A stretch of DNA of 64,000 bases from PFJX01 sp044227325 (GCA_044227325.1 JBGAFI010000002.1:370517-434516); one strand, 5' to 3'. Positions 35,772-44,575 are shown, counted from the first letter of the stretch. Notes: generated from the sequence alone by a model not told the origin. Translations and numbers: made by a program.

Positions 35772-36151
35772 CCCTGCAACACCACGACCACCAGCACGAC
35801 AAGACCTGCGAAGGCCAGCACATCATCGATACCGACCTGCACCACTTCGAGCGCGACGTGATCGAGGCCTCCCACCGGCAACTGGTCATGGTGGACCTGT
35901 GGGCCGACTGGTGCGGTCCCTGCCATTTCCTGACACCGGTGCTGGCCAAGGTGATTCCCACCTACGAAGGCAAGGTGAGACTGGCCAAGGTGGAAGTGGA
36001 CGAGGAGGACAACATGAAGATCGCCGGCAAGTACGGCGCCCGGGGCTTCCCCACCGTCCTGCTGTTCAAGAACGGCGAGGAGGTGGCCCGCTTCCATAGC
36101 GCGAAGCCGGAACATTTCGTGCGCGAGTTCATCGACGCGCACCTGGACTGA
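35768..36151 (+). CDS. thioredoxin-fold protein with His-rich N-terminus
   Basis: A 127-residue thioredoxin-fold protein with the active site WADWCGPCHFLTPV near residue 47 and the cis-Pro loop ARGFPTVLLFKNG near residue 92, so a working dithiol. It lacks a signal peptide, so it should be cytoplasmic. Before the fold there is an unusual short His-rich segment (LQHHDHQHDKTCEGQH) with an extra Cys, which could bind metal. It overlaps mtfA by four bases (ATGA), an arrangement that suggests translational coupling, and is 22 bp before the aminotransferase gene. Confidence 0.88.
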   Translation: MTLQHHDHQHDKTCEGQHIIDTDLHHFERDVIEASHRQLVMVDLWADWCGPCHFLTPVLAKVIPTYEGKVRLAKVEVDEEDNMKIAGKYGARGFPTVLLFKNGEEVARFHSAKPEHFVREFIDAHLD

Positions 36152-36173
36152 ACCCGGCTTCCCCGAGTACGCC

Positions 36174-37325
36174 ATGACCGCCCGCCGCGCCCAGGAGATC
36201 GAGCCGTTCCGGGTCATGGCCATCCTGGCCCGGGCGCGGGAACTCGAAGCCCAGGGCCGCGACATCGTCCACATGGAAGTGGGCGAGCCGGATTTCCCGA
36301 CGCCGGAGCCCATCGTCGAAGCCGGCCTGGCCGCCCTGCGCGCCGGCCACACCCATTACACCGCCGCCCTTGGCCTGCCCGCCTTGCGCCAGGCCATCGC
36401 CGGCTATTACCGGGATCGGCACGGCGTGCGCGTCCCGCCCGAACGGGTCTGCGTCACGCCCGGCGCTTCCGGCGCGTTGCTGCTGACCATGGCGGCCCTG
36501 TTCGATCCGGGCGAGGAAGTGCTGCTGGCCGATCCGGGCTACCCCTGCAACCGTCATTTCGCCCGCCTGGTGGAGGCGCGCGGCGTCGGCGTGCCGGTGG
36601 GGCCGGAAACCGGCTATCAGCTCAGCGCCGAGCTGGTGGCGAAACATTGGGGGGCGAACACCCGCGGGGTGTTGGTGGCGAATCCCGGCAACCCCACCGG
36701 CACGCTGATCGCCCATGATGAATTGCGCGCCATCCATGGCCTGGTCAGGGAAAAAGGCGGCTGGCTCATGGTCGACGAGATCTACCACGAACTGGTCTAT
36801 GCCGGCTCGCCGCCCAGCGCGGCGGGCCTGGGCGAGGACGTGATCGTCCTCAACAGCTTTTCCAAGTACTGGATGATGACCGGCTGGCGCCTGGGCTGGA
36901 TGCTGGCGCCGGAACATCTGATGCCCGCCATCGACCGTCTCGCCCAGAACGTGTTCCTGTCGGCGCCCACGGTGGCCCAGCACGCCGGCCTCGCGGCCTT
37001 GGCGCCGGCGACCCGGCCTTTGCTGGAAGCGCGCAAGGCGGAGTTGGGCGCGCGCCGGGACTGGCTGCTGCCGGAATTGCGCGGATTGGGATTCGACGTT
37101 GGCGCGGCGCCGGCGGGCGCCTTCTACATCTATGCCGGAATCGATCGCTTCGGCCTGGGCGCGGAGGCCCTGGCGGAGAAACTGCTGCTGGAGGCGGGCG
37201 TGGCCATCACGCCGGGAACGGATTTCGGCTCGCGCCAGGCGAGCCGTCATGTGCGCTTCGCCTACACCACTTCCCTGGAACGGATCCGGGAAGCGGTAAG
37301 GCGTTTGGCTCTGGCTTTAGGCTGA
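36174..37325 (+). CDS. class I/II pyridoxal-phosphate aminotransferase
   Basis: A 383-residue fold-type I PLP enzyme. Signature positions are VGEPDFPTPEPIVE near residue 35, NPGNPTGT near residue 168, the PLP Asp-Tyr pair in MVDEIYHELVY near residue 200 and the Schiff-base Lys in LNSFSKYWMMTGWRLGW near residue 224. The chain ends in ARG-type substrate-binding sequence (FGSRQASRHVRFAY). It is close to aspartate- or alanine-type aminotransferases; the amino donor cannot be fixed from sequence alone. It is on the same strand as mtfA and the thioredoxin gene and is convergent with a PEP-CTERM gene, overlapping it by 9 bp. Confidence 0.88.
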   Translation: MTARRAQEIEPFRVMAILARARELEAQGRDIVHMEVGEPDFPTPEPIVEAGLAALRAGHTHYTAALGLPALRQAIAGYYRDRHGVRVPPERVCVTPGASGALLLTMAALFDPGEEVLLADPGYPCNRHFARLVEARGVGVPVGPETGYQLSAELVAKHWGANTRGVLVANPGNPTGTLIAHDELRAIHGLVREKGGWLMVDEIYHELVYAGSPPSAAGLGEDVIVLNSFSKYWMMTGWRLGWMLAPEHLMPAIDRLAQNVFLSAPTVAQHAGLAALAPATRPLLEARKAELGARRDWLLPELRGLGFDVGAAPAGAFYIYAGIDRFGLGAEALAEKLLLEAGVAITPGTDFGSRQASRHVRFAYTTSLERIREAVRRLALALG

Positions 37326-38162
37326 TTTGCGCCGGCGCAGCGTGAGCAGGCCCAGCATGCCCAGGGGCAGCAGCGCCAGGGTGCCGGGTTCCGGAACGCT
37401 GGCCGGCGCCGGCGGATCGACCAGGATGCTGTCGTTCGCGCAGTTCTGAGTCCAGTGGATGTCGAAGGCGCCGCCGTCCCAACCCGCGGCCGTGAGCAGA
37501 TCCAGGCCGATGCTCAACTCGTAGAAGTAATGGGTGTCGGCGGTCCAGTCGCCAAAACCGGTCTGGCCAACCGTCGTATAGGCCAGATCCGCCATGCCCA
37601 GATAGGTGCCCGCGGTCATATGGGTCGGGTTGTCGGTATCCGCCGAAGCGGGCGCGTAATTGCCCGCGCTGTCCCAGAGGCCGAGCGCCCAGGTGGTATT
37701 CGTGTATACGCCGCCCAGCACGCCGAAGCTTTCCTTGGTGCCGTTCGCGTTGATGACATGCTGGAGGTTGATGCCCACTTCGTAGGAACCATCCTTGCCG
37801 AAGTCGATGGCGAAGTCGCCGGCGCCGAAACTGTTCGCGCTGGGCTTGTCCAGCGTGTTGGGGTTGTGGCCGGTGGCCAGGGCGATGAAGAGCTTGTAGG
37901 TGTTGTCCGTGTCTTTCGCGATGGTGGCGTACATCGCCTCGGCATCGTAGGCCTGACCGCCATAGCCCGGGTTCAGGTAGCTCGTATGCTGGTCCTCGAT
38001 GGTGTACTGGATGCCGCTGTTCGCCGTGGGAACCCAGCCCGCCGCGCCCGCGTTCTGCTGGACGCCCCAATCGCTCAGGTTGCCGTCGATCATGATCGCT
38101 TGAGCGCCTGAACTACCGGCTAGGCTCGCGAAGAGCGCCAAGTGGATGAGTGAGTTGCGCAT
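37317..38162 (-). CDS. PEP-CTERM sorting-domain secreted protein
   Basis: A 281-residue exported protein with a signal peptide (1-22, ending GAQA) and the C-terminal sorting tag VPEPGTLALLPLG, a hydrophobic stretch, then the basic RRRKSA. Exosortase (EpsH/XrtA-type) processes such tags in exopolysaccharide-forming bacteria. The middle is a beta-rich domain with LSDWGVQ and DIHWTQNCANDS but no known enzyme motif. The upstream spacer (to about 38,280) is A+T-rich, fitting a promoter. The exosortase gene is not in the window. Confidence 0.88.
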   Translation of the reverse strand: MRNSLIHLALFASLAGSSGAQAIMIDGNLSDWGVQQNAGAAGWVPTANSGIQYTIEDQHTSYLNPGYGGQAYDAEAMYATIAKDTDNTYKLFIALATGHNPNTLDKPSANSFGAGDFAIDFGKDGSYEVGINLQHVINANGTKESFGVLGGVYTNTTWALGLWDSAGNYAPASADTDNPTHMTAGTYLGMADLAYTTVGQTGFGDWTADTHYFYELSIGLDLLTAAGWDGGAFDIHWTQNCANDSILVDPPAPASVPEPGTLALLPLGMLGLLTLRRRKSA

Positions 38163-38362
38163 TACAGCCTCCAGCCATTAAAAGGGTCTGGTGCTGACAA
38201 AGCACGACTTGTGCCAATATTAATTTGTAAATTGAATCAATTAGTTATGGTTATTTGTTAGGTTGGACGATCTAGGCGGTTGATAGCCCTTGGACAGGAG
38301 TGCCGAGTATTTACCACTGTTGAAAAGTGGACATCGGCTGGTCGCCGCATGAACGGCGGGCG
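38163..38362. promoter_or_regulatory. A+T-rich promoter region of the PEP-CTERM gene
   Basis: About 200 bp without a credible gene, A+T-rich near 38,210-38,265 (AATATTAATTTGTAAATTG and similar), placed directly upstream of the PEP-CTERM gene on the minus strand. A single promoter could not be picked with certainty. Confidence 0.45.
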
Positions 38363-38391
38363 AAAAAAAACCGGCCCGAAGGCCGGTTTTT
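38363..38391 (-). terminator. strong rho-independent terminator, mainly for the lipoprotein gene
   Basis: ACCGGCC-TTCG-GGCCGGT stem and tetraloop flanked by A8 on one side and T5 on the other, so it can work on both strands. On the minus strand it ends the small lipoprotein gene 17 bp after the stop codon. Confidence 0.92.
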
Positions 38392-38407
38392 CATACCGCT
38401 TGGCCGA

Positions 38408-38626
38408 TTACTTGGCGGGAGCGGGAGCCGGAGCGGCGGCGTCGGCGGGAGCCGGAGCAGCGGCGTCGGCGGGAGCGGGAGCCGGAGCGGCGGCTTCAGG
38501 AGCGGGAGCCGGGGCGGGAGCCGGAGCGGCGGCTTCGGGAGCGGGAGCGGGAGCGGCTTCTTCTTTCTTACCGCAAGCGGTCAGAGACAGAGCCAACAGG
38601 GCGGCGAGCAGGACGGAATATTTCAT
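38408..38626 (-). CDS. Ala-Pro-rich small lipoprotein
   Basis: A 72-residue protein. Residues 1-17 are a signal peptide with a lipobox (LSLTAC), so the mature protein starts with a lipid-modified Cys, followed by GKKEEAAPAPAPEAA and then an almost pure Ala/Pro repeat. No folded domain is possible with this composition; it could be a flexible linker-type surface or periplasmic lipoprotein. The repeat (PAPAPEAAAPAPAP) would be prone to length change by slippage. A terminator follows on the minus strand. Confidence 0.82.
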   Translation of the reverse strand: MKYSVLLAALLALSLTACGKKEEAAPAPAPEAAAPAPAPAPAPEAAAPAPAPADAAAPAPADAAAPAPAPAK

Positions 38627-38793
38627 TTAAGTATTTCCTTACGAAGTTGATCAACACGAAAAGAACGATCGGCTTACGGCGAGCGAGCCGGCCGACCGCG
38701 CGAATTCTAGCAAATATTGGGACTTCCGCTAGGGTATCTCTGGAGTCTTTTTCCACGATATTGCATTGCGGAAATCCAGTGCGCGAATTTTGC

Positions 38794-39957
38794 CTAGCCC
38801 AGTGTCAGATAGCCCGCCTGGTACCACAGGTGGAGGAGGGAAAGCAGGCCGTCGTCCAGTGCGATCGGGTTCAGTTTCCGCCGGTCGGCGAGTTCGCGCA
38901 GCGGCGCCTCCATCTCCCGGGATGCCTCGATGCGTTCGCCGTTCATGAAGAACAGGCGCGCGCGGAACAGGAGTTGGCTGCGCGGATCGAGGGCAAGCCC
39001 TTTCTTCGCGGCGGCTTTGCAGAAGGCCTTCGCGGATAGCGGCCGTTCCGGGGGATCGAAAAAGATGTGGGCTTTGGGCTCGCTCAGGTAGCGGCCGAGA
39101 AAATCGGCGACGTCATCCTTGTTCCAGCGCAGCGTCTTGATCGTCTCGCCGGCCCAATCCAGCATCGACGCGGGAATCTCGGCGGAGTGGCGCGGGCGTT
39201 TCAGGTCCGGGTCGGCGTACAGGCCTTCCAGGTCCAGGTTGTCCTGAAGATAGGTCAGGAACTGGGCGACGATTTCCTGGGCCTTCGGCGCGCGGAACCC
39301 CACCGACCAGGTCATGCAATCCGTCAGGGCGACGCCGTTGTGGGCGAACTTGGGCGGCAGGTAGAGCATGTCGCCGGGGCCCAGTTCCCAGGACTGGTCG
39401 ACATGAAAATGCTTGAGGATGCGCAAGGGCGCGCCGTCCACCAGTTCCAGGTCGTCCTGGCCGCTGATCTCCCAGCGGCGCCGGCCCAGTCCCTGGATCA
39501 GGAACACGTCGTAAGAGTCGAAGTGGGGCCCGACGCCGCCACCGGGCGGGGCGAAGCTCACCATGAGATCGTCCAGGCGCGCCTGGGGAATGAAGTCGAA
39601 GCCGTGCATCAGGCGGTCGGCATCGGGAAGCAGGTGGTTGATCCCGGAGACCAGCAGGCTCCAGTCGCGCTTCGGCAGCGTATCCAGGTCTTCCCGCTCG
39701 AAAGGGCCGTGGTCCAGCAGCCACTGGCCCCGCCGCGCGCGCACCAGCCGGCTTTCCGCGTCGTCCCGGCAGGCCAGTTCGGTCAAGCCGTCGCGTCCCA
39801 GCCAAGCGCCGAATCCGGGCAGGGCCTGGCGCACCAGAAGAGGTTTTTTCTGCCAATACTCGGCGAGGAAACGCTCCGGCGACAGGCCGCCGAGCAGTTT
39901 GGACAGGGAAAAATCCGCGATGGAAAAGCCGGAGACGGACGGGAGAGATTTACCCAT
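38794..39957 (-). CDS. roxA: ribosomal oxygenase RoxA (JmjC/cupin arginine hydroxylase)
   Basis: A 387-residue JmjC-type 2-oxoglutarate/Fe(II) oxygenase related to YcfD, which hydroxylates an arginine of ribosomal protein L16. The metal triad is visible: HFDSYDVFLIQ near residue 130 gives H-x-D, and the distal His is in LPPKFAHNGVALTD near residue 192. RoxA-type features include ERFLAEYWQKKPLLVRQA near the start and the C-terminal winged-helix part. The ATG at 39,957 is preferred over an antisense-looking extension to 40,071. It is divergent from bcp across 34 bp. Confidence 0.88.
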   Translation of the reverse strand: MGKSLPSVSGFSIADFSLSKLLGGLSPERFLAEYWQKKPLLVRQALPGFGAWLGRDGLTELACRDDAESRLVRARRGQWLLDHGPFEREDLDTLPKRDWSLLVSGINHLLPDADRLMHGFDFIPQARLDDLMVSFAPPGGGVGPHFDSYDVFLIQGLGRRRWEISGQDDLELVDGAPLRILKHFHVDQSWELGPGDMLYLPPKFAHNGVALTDCMTWSVGFRAPKAQEIVAQFLTYLQDNLDLEGLYADPDLKRPRHSAEIPASMLDWAGETIKTLRWNKDDVADFLGRYLSEPKAHIFFDPPERPLSAKAFCKAAAKKGLALDPRSQLLFRARLFFMNGERIEASREMEAPLRELADRRKLNPIALDDGLLSLLHLWYQAGYLTLG

Positions 39958-39962
39958 ATAAT
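39957..39962 (+). promoter_or_regulatory. candidate -10 box of the bcp-slyD operon
   Basis: A perfect TATAAT lies 30 bp before the bcp start in the 34-bp spacer shared with roxA. No strong -35 hexamer could be fixed, so it is only a candidate. The ribosome-binding site GAGGAGG (39,979-39,985) is also strong. Confidence 0.4.
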
Positions 39963-39991
39963 GCTTTCGATATATCCCGAGGAGGGGAAAC

Positions 39992-40471
39992 ATGCTGCAA
40001 AAAGGCGAGCCGCGCATCGGCAACATGGCGCCTGATTTCGAACTACCCGACGCGGATATGACCATCGCCAAACTGGCGGACTATCGCGGCAAGCCGCTCG
40101 TGCTGTTTTTTTACGTGCGGGATGATACGCCCGGCTGCACGACCGAAGCCATCGAGTTCAGCGACCTGGAGGGCGACTTCGCGCGTTTGGACGGTTGCGC
40201 GGTGGTGGGCGTGTCCCGGGACGATTGCATTCGCCACGGCGCCTTCCGCGACAAGCATGGCATTACCGTGCGCCTGCTGGCGGACAAGGACGGCATCGCC
40301 TGCCAAGCCTATGGCGTGATCGTGAACCGGGAGGTGGACGGCGTCATGCGCGAGGGCGTCAACCGCAGCACCTTCATCATCGATGCCAGCGGAAAGATTC
40401 GCCATATTCTCCAAGGCGTGACGCCCAAGGGCCACGCGGCGGGGGTTCTCCAACTCGTCAAGGAGCTTTGA
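39992..40471 (+). CDS. bcp: thiol peroxidase BCP/PrxQ-type peroxiredoxin
   Basis: A 159-residue peroxiredoxin that reduces hydroperoxides. The peroxidatic Cys is in RDDTPGCTTEAIEFSD near residue 46; this family usually places a resolving Cys five residues later, but here that position is Ile (CTTEAI), so the enzyme may use an atypical resolving partner (a later Cys such as the one in RLDGCAVVG). It is followed immediately by slyD (no gap) on the same strand, so both are in one operon. Confidence 0.9.
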   Translation: MLQKGEPRIGNMAPDFELPDADMTIAKLADYRGKPLVLFFYVRDDTPGCTTEAIEFSDLEGDFARLDGCAVVGVSRDDCIRHGAFRDKHGITVRLLADKDGIACQAYGVIVNREVDGVMREGVNRSTFIIDASGKIRHILQGVTPKGHAAGVLQLVKEL

Positions 40472-40957
40472 ATGCTGATCGGCAAGGACACCGTGGTCAC
40501 CCTGACCTACCAACTCACCACACTGGCCGGCGAAGAGCTGGAGGAGGCGACCGCGGAATCCCCCGCCGTCTACTTGCACGGCGGCTATGACGGCATTTTC
40601 CCGAAAGTGGAGGAAGCCCTGGAAGGCAAGACCGAGGGCGCGGAAGTCGACATCGTGCTGGAACCCGAGGATGCCTTCGGCGAGTACGACGCCGAACTGG
40701 TGCGTGTCGAGGAGGCGTCGTTGTTTCCGCCCGAGGTGCACGTCGGCATGCAACTGGAGGGCGCCAGCGAGGACGGCCAGCACGTCATGCTCTATACCGT
40801 CACCGACGTGGCGGACGGAAAAGTGGTGGTGGACGGCAACCATCCCCTGGCCGGCCAGAGCCTGCGCCTGCGCTGCGTGGTCGGCAACGTGCGCGTCGCG
40901 TTGGCGGAGGAAGTCGAGCACGGGCACGTGCACGGCGCCCACGGACACCATCATTAA
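40472..40957 (+). CDS. slyD: SlyD-type FKBP peptidyl-prolyl isomerase
   Basis: A 161-residue FKBP-fold isomerase and chaperone. The FK506-binding-type strand (VTLTYQLTTLAGEE), the insert-in-flap domain (about 75-125) and the diagnostic DGNHPLAGQSLRLRCVV near residue 130 place it in the SlyD class. The C-terminal tail EHGHVHGAHGHHH is His-rich, which in SlyD relatives binds nickel. It starts directly after bcp, so it should be co-expressed. Cytoplasmic. Confidence 0.94.
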   Translation: MLIGKDTVVTLTYQLTTLAGEELEEATAESPAVYLHGGYDGIFPKVEEALEGKTEGAEVDIVLEPEDAFGEYDAELVRVEEASLFPPEVHVGMQLEGASEDGQHVMLYTVTDVADGKVVVDGNHPLAGQSLRLRCVVGNVRVALAEEVEHGHVHGAHGHHH

Positions 40958-41014
40958 GAATTCGGACGGCGGGCTCCGGTAGAATACCTGCCCCTTGTCC
41001 GATCCCCACGCATC

Positions 41015-41980
41015 ATGAAAGTCACTTTTCTCGACTTTGAGCAGCCCATCGCCGAACTGGAAGCGAAGATCGAGGAGCTTTCCGAGGTCCAGAACGACCC
41101 CGCGCTGGATATCTCGGAAGAGATCGAGCGCCTGCGCAAGAAAAGCGCGGCGCTGACCAAGCAGATCTACGGCAAGCTCAACGCCTGGCAGATTTCCCAG
41201 GTCGCGCGCCACGCCCAGCGTCCCTACAGCCTGGACTACATCGCCGGCTTGTTCACCGAGTTCGAGGAACTGCACGGCGACCGCGCCTTCGCCGACGATC
41301 CCGCCATCGTCGGCGGCCTGGCCCGCTTCCAGGGCGAGCCCGTGGTGGTCATCGGCCACCAGAAGGGGCGCGACACCAAGGAGCGCCAGTACCGCAACTT
41401 CGGCATGCCGCGCCCAGAGGGCTACCGCAAGGCCCTGCGCCTGATGCGCCTGGCCGAGAAGTTCCGGCTGCCGGTGTTCACCTTCATCGACACGCCGGGC
41501 GCCTACCCGGGCATCGACGCCGAGGAGCGCGGCCAATCCGAGGCTATCGCCCGCAACCTGTATGTCATGGCGGAACTGAAGACCCCCATCATCTGCACGG
41601 TGATCGGCGAAGGCGGTTCCGGCGGCGCGCTCGCCATCGGCGTCGGCGACGCCCTGGTCATGCTCCAGTACGCCACCTATTCCGTGATCTCCCCGGAGGG
41701 CTGCGCCTCCATCCTCTGGAAGAGCGCGGAGAAGGCCTCGCTGGCGGCGGAAGCCCTGGGCATCACCGCGCCCAAGTTGAAAACCCTGGGCCTGGTGGAC
41801 CGCGTCGTCAACGAACCCCTGGGCGGCGCCCATCGCGAGCCCGAGGCGATGATGGAATCCTTGCGCGGCGCCCTGGCCGAAGTGCTGGCCGAAGTGCGCG
41901 AGCGGCCTCTCAATGCCCTGCTCAATGCCCGATACGCCCGGTTGATGGGCTATGGCAAGTACAAGGAAGGGCGCGCCTGA
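41015..41980 (+). CDS. accA: acetyl-CoA carboxylase carboxyltransferase alpha subunit
   Basis: A 321-residue AccA, which with AccD transfers the carboxyl group to acetyl-CoA in fatty-acid synthesis. Motifs: LDFEQPIAELEAKIEEL at the start, HGDRAFADDPAIVGGLA near residue 87, GGSGGALAIGVGDALVM near residue 206 and YSVISPEGCASILWKS near residue 225. A TAGAAT at 40,980-40,985 could be its -10 element. The end overlaps the start of tilS by 29 bp. Confidence 0.97.
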   Translation: MKVTFLDFEQPIAELEAKIEELSEVQNDPALDISEEIERLRKKSAALTKQIYGKLNAWQISQVARHAQRPYSLDYIAGLFTEFEELHGDRAFADDPAIVGGLARFQGEPVVVIGHQKGRDTKERQYRNFGMPRPEGYRKALRLMRLAEKFRLPVFTFIDTPGAYPGIDAEERGQSEAIARNLYVMAELKTPIICTVIGEGGSGGALAIGVGDALVMLQYATYSVISPEGCASILWKSAEKASLAAEALGITAPKLKTLGLVDRVVNEPLGGAHREPEAMMESLRGALAEVLAEVRERPLNALLNARYARLMGYGKYKEGRA

Positions 41981-43304
41981 CCCGGCGGGTCGGGTCGCCG
42001 CCTGTCTCCGCAGGTACCTGCCCCGGGGCGGCCGGCTTTGCGTCGGCTATTCCGGCGGCCTGGATTCCACCGTGCTGCTGCATCTCCTGGCCGAATTGCG
42101 GCCCGGCATGGGGTTTTCCCTGTCCGCGCTACATGTCCACCACGGCCTGTCTTTCCACGCCGACGCCTGGGCGGCCCATTGCGAACGGGTGTGCCGAGGG
42201 CTGAGGGTGCCGCTGACGGTGGAGCGCGTGCGGGTGGAGGCGACTGGCGAAGGGCCCGAGGCGGCGGCCCGGGCAGCCCGCTACGCGGTTTTTTCCCGGT
42301 TGGATGCGGATGCGCTGGCTTTGGCGCACCACCGGGACGATCAGGCGGAGACCGTGCTGGCTCAGCTCCTGCGCGGGGGCGGCCCGAAGGGCCTGGCGGC
42401 CATGCCGGCGTCGCGCTGGTTGGATGGCGGACGCGCGCGCCTGTTGCGGCCGCTGCTGGACATCCCCCGCGCCGATCTGGAAAGCTGGGCCCGGGCGAGG
42501 GGGCTGGATTGGGAAGAGGATGACAGCAACCGCCAGACCCATCTGACGCGCAATGCGCTGCGCCATGACATCCTGCCCCTGATCGAATCCCGCTTTCCCC
42601 GCGCCGGCGCGACCCTGGCCCGCGCCGCCGGCCGTTTCGCCGAAACCGCTGAATTGCTGGACGAGCTGGCCGAGCTGGACGGCCACGATGCCATCGATGC
42701 GGATGGGCTCGCCATCGGCCGCCTCGCCGCCCTGCCGGAAGCCCGCGCCCGCAACCTGCTGCGCCGCTATCTGGAACTGGTGGGCGCCACGCTCCACCCG
42801 GACGCGCTCAGGGAAGGGCTGCGCCAATTGCTCGCGGCGCGCGGGGACGCGCGCCTGGCGGTCGCTTTCGGGGAGGTGGAATTGCGCCGCTTTCGCGACC
42901 GGGCCCTGGCCGTGCCGCGCCGGGCGCGGAACCGGGCGACCCGGGCGCCGCGCGAGCCGGATATCTTTTGGCGGGGAGAGGCGTGTCTGGCCCTGAGGGA
43001 TGCCGGCACGCTCGCTTTTCAGCGCGTCGATGACGGTGGCGTGCGGCTCGATGCGGGTCCGGTCTCCATCCGCTTTCGCAGGGGCGGCGAAACCCTGCGT
43101 CCCGATCCCGCCCGGCCGCGCCGCGCCGTGAAGGATCTGCTGCGGGAAGCCGCGATTCCTCCTTGGCGGCGCGACGAACTGCCTCTGCTATTTGTGGGCG
43201 AGCGTCTCGCCTGGGTGGCCGGCATCGGCGCGGACGCGGATTTCGCGGCGCGCCCGGGGGAGCCGGGCTGGCGGGTCTCCTGGCTCGCCGAGCCGACCGC
43301 TTGA
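41952..43304 (+). CDS. tilS: tRNA(Ile)-lysidine synthase
   Basis: A 450-residue TilS, which adds lysine to cytidine-34 of the tRNA for AUA codons. The PP-loop ATPase signature VGYSGGLDSTVLLHLL near residue 32, HHGLSFHADAWAAHC, and AHHRDDQAETVLAQLLRGGG near residue 125 are clear. The C-terminal half holds the TilS-specific substrate-binding and zinc-free C-terminal domains (RRAVKDLLREAAIPPWRRDE). ATG 41,952 lies inside the end of accA; the overlap suggests coupling, and the accA-tilS order is common in betaproteobacteria. Confidence 0.93.
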   Translation: MASTRKGAPDPAGRVAACLRRYLPRGGRLCVGYSGGLDSTVLLHLLAELRPGMGFSLSALHVHHGLSFHADAWAAHCERVCRGLRVPLTVERVRVEATGEGPEAAARAARYAVFSRLDADALALAHHRDDQAETVLAQLLRGGGPKGLAAMPASRWLDGGRARLLRPLLDIPRADLESWARARGLDWEEDDSNRQTHLTRNALRHDILPLIESRFPRAGATLARAAGRFAETAELLDELAELDGHDAIDADGLAIGRLAALPEARARNLLRRYLELVGATLHPDALREGLRQLLAARGDARLAVAFGEVELRRFRDRALAVPRRARNRATRAPREPDIFWRGEACLALRDAGTLAFQRVDDGGVRLDAGPVSIRFRRGGETLRPDPARPRRAVKDLLREAAIPPWRRDELPLLFVGERLAWVAGIGADADFAARPGEPGWRVSWLAEPTA

Positions 43305-43307
43305 GGC

Positions 43308-43979
43308 TTACTTGGCCGGATAGGCCGTGGTGACCAGGGCGTTGTAGCCCAGCTTGCGCATTTCCGCCTGGGCCCGTTCCGCTTCCCCGCGGTTCAGGAA
43401 GGGGCCCATCTGCACCCGGGACTCCATGTGGGCGCGAATCCCCTGCTTGTTGAGCTTCTCCAGCAATTCACGCGCGTTGTCCGGATCGCTGAACACGCCC
43501 AGTTGCACCACGAAGCCCTTGCCGGTCGGAATGTTCTGCGGGGGTGTCTGCGCTGCCGGTGGCGGCGCGGCCGGCGCGGCCTGGATCGGCGCCGGAGCGG
43601 GGCGGGCCGCGGCCGGTGGTGGCGGGTTCTGGGGATGCGGCAGCGGCGGCGCGTTGCTCACCCGGGGCGGCGGCGGTGCCTCCGTGGGGACGCTGGTGCC
43701 GGCTTCGCCGGTGGCGGTGGCGGGCGGCGCTTCGGCTTCCGGCGCGGGCTGGGCGTCCGGCGTTTCGAGCTGGGGCGGGGCGGTTTCCGCGATCGGCGCG
43801 GGTACGATGGGCGCGGGGGAGGCGGCGACGATGGGCGCGGGCTTTTTCTTTTCGGCGCCCTGGTCCAGCCACCACAGCCCGGCCAGGGCGGTGACGGTGA
43901 CGATGCCGGCGACACCCAGTCGCAGCAGCGCTTTTTTCCTCACGTCCTCGTTCTCCGGCATCCCCATTTCGGTTGCCAT
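43308..43979 (-). CDS. SPOR-domain inner-membrane protein
   Basis: A 223-residue protein with a short cytoplasmic N-terminus, one transmembrane helix (about 24-41: GIVTVTALAGLWWL), a long Ala/Pro-rich periplasmic linker (about 45-150) and a C-terminal SPOR domain (about 152-223: GFVVQLGVFSDPDNARELLE then VQMGPFLNRGEAERA). SPOR domains bind septal peptidoglycan lacking peptide stems, so a cell-division role (FtsN/DedD-like) is likely. It stands opposite the plus-strand accA-tilS pair, 3 bp from the tilS stop. Confidence 0.9.
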   Translation of the reverse strand: MATEMGMPENEDVRKKALLRLGVAGIVTVTALAGLWWLDQGAEKKKPAPIVAASPAPIVPAPIAETAPPQLETPDAQPAPEAEAPPATATGEAGTSVPTEAPPPPRVSNAPPLPHPQNPPPPAAARPAPAPIQAAPAAPPPAAQTPPQNIPTGKGFVVQLGVFSDPDNARELLEKLNKQGIRAHMESRVQMGPFLNRGEAERAQAEMRKLGYNALVTTAYPAK

Positions 43980-44135
43980 TCAGGTCTCCTCGCGGTGGCT
44001 TAGCGCGCGTCCCGGTTCGGCGCGCCGCCTTTATTTTAGGGGCGTTTCGTGGTAACTTGCGCGCGCTTTTTCACGCATTATCAAAGATTTCCCTTCACCT
44101 CCCGCATTACCCAATCCCCTTCGGAGAAAAGCAAA

Positions 44136-44561
44136 GTGGCTATCGAACGCACCCTTTCCATCATCAAGCCCGACGCCGTCGCCAAGAACGTGATCGGCAA
44201 GATCTATTCCCGTTTCGAAACCAACGGCCTGAAGATCGTGGCTTCCCGCATGGCCCACCTGTCCCGCGCCGAAGCGGAAGGTTTCTACGCCGTTCACAAG
44301 GGCCGTCCCTTCTTCAACGATCTGGTGGAATTCATGACCTCCGGCCCGGTGATGATCCAGGCTCTGGAAGGCGAGAACGCCATCGCCAAGAACCGCGAAC
44401 TGATGGGCGCGACCGATCCCAAGAAGGCCGAGGCCGGCACCATCCGCGCCGATTTCGCCGAGAGCATCGACGCCAACGCCGTGCACGGTTCCGACGCTCC
44501 GGAAACCGCCGCGGTCGAAATCGCCTATTTCTTCCCGGCTTCCCAGGTCTTCTCCCGCTGA
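44136..44561 (+). CDS. ndk: nucleoside diphosphate kinase
   Basis: A 141-residue Ndk that balances nucleoside triphosphates. It shows the strand ERTLSIIKPDAVAKNVIG, the helix FYAVHKGRPFFNDLVEFM and the phospho-His in NAVHGSDAPETAA near residue 117. GTG at 44,136 is the chosen start since the protein length and N-terminus (VAIERTLSIIKPD) match the family and GGAG lies nine bases upstream; the frame is open further upstream without coding character. First gene of a block ending at der. Confidence 0.97.
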   Translation: MAIERTLSIIKPDAVAKNVIGKIYSRFETNGLKIVASRMAHLSRAEAEGFYAVHKGRPFFNDLVEFMTSGPVMIQALEGENAIAKNRELMGATDPKKAEAGTIRADFAESIDANAVHGSDAPETAAVEIAYFFPASQVFSR

Positions 44562-44575
44562 TCCGGTCGTCCTCC

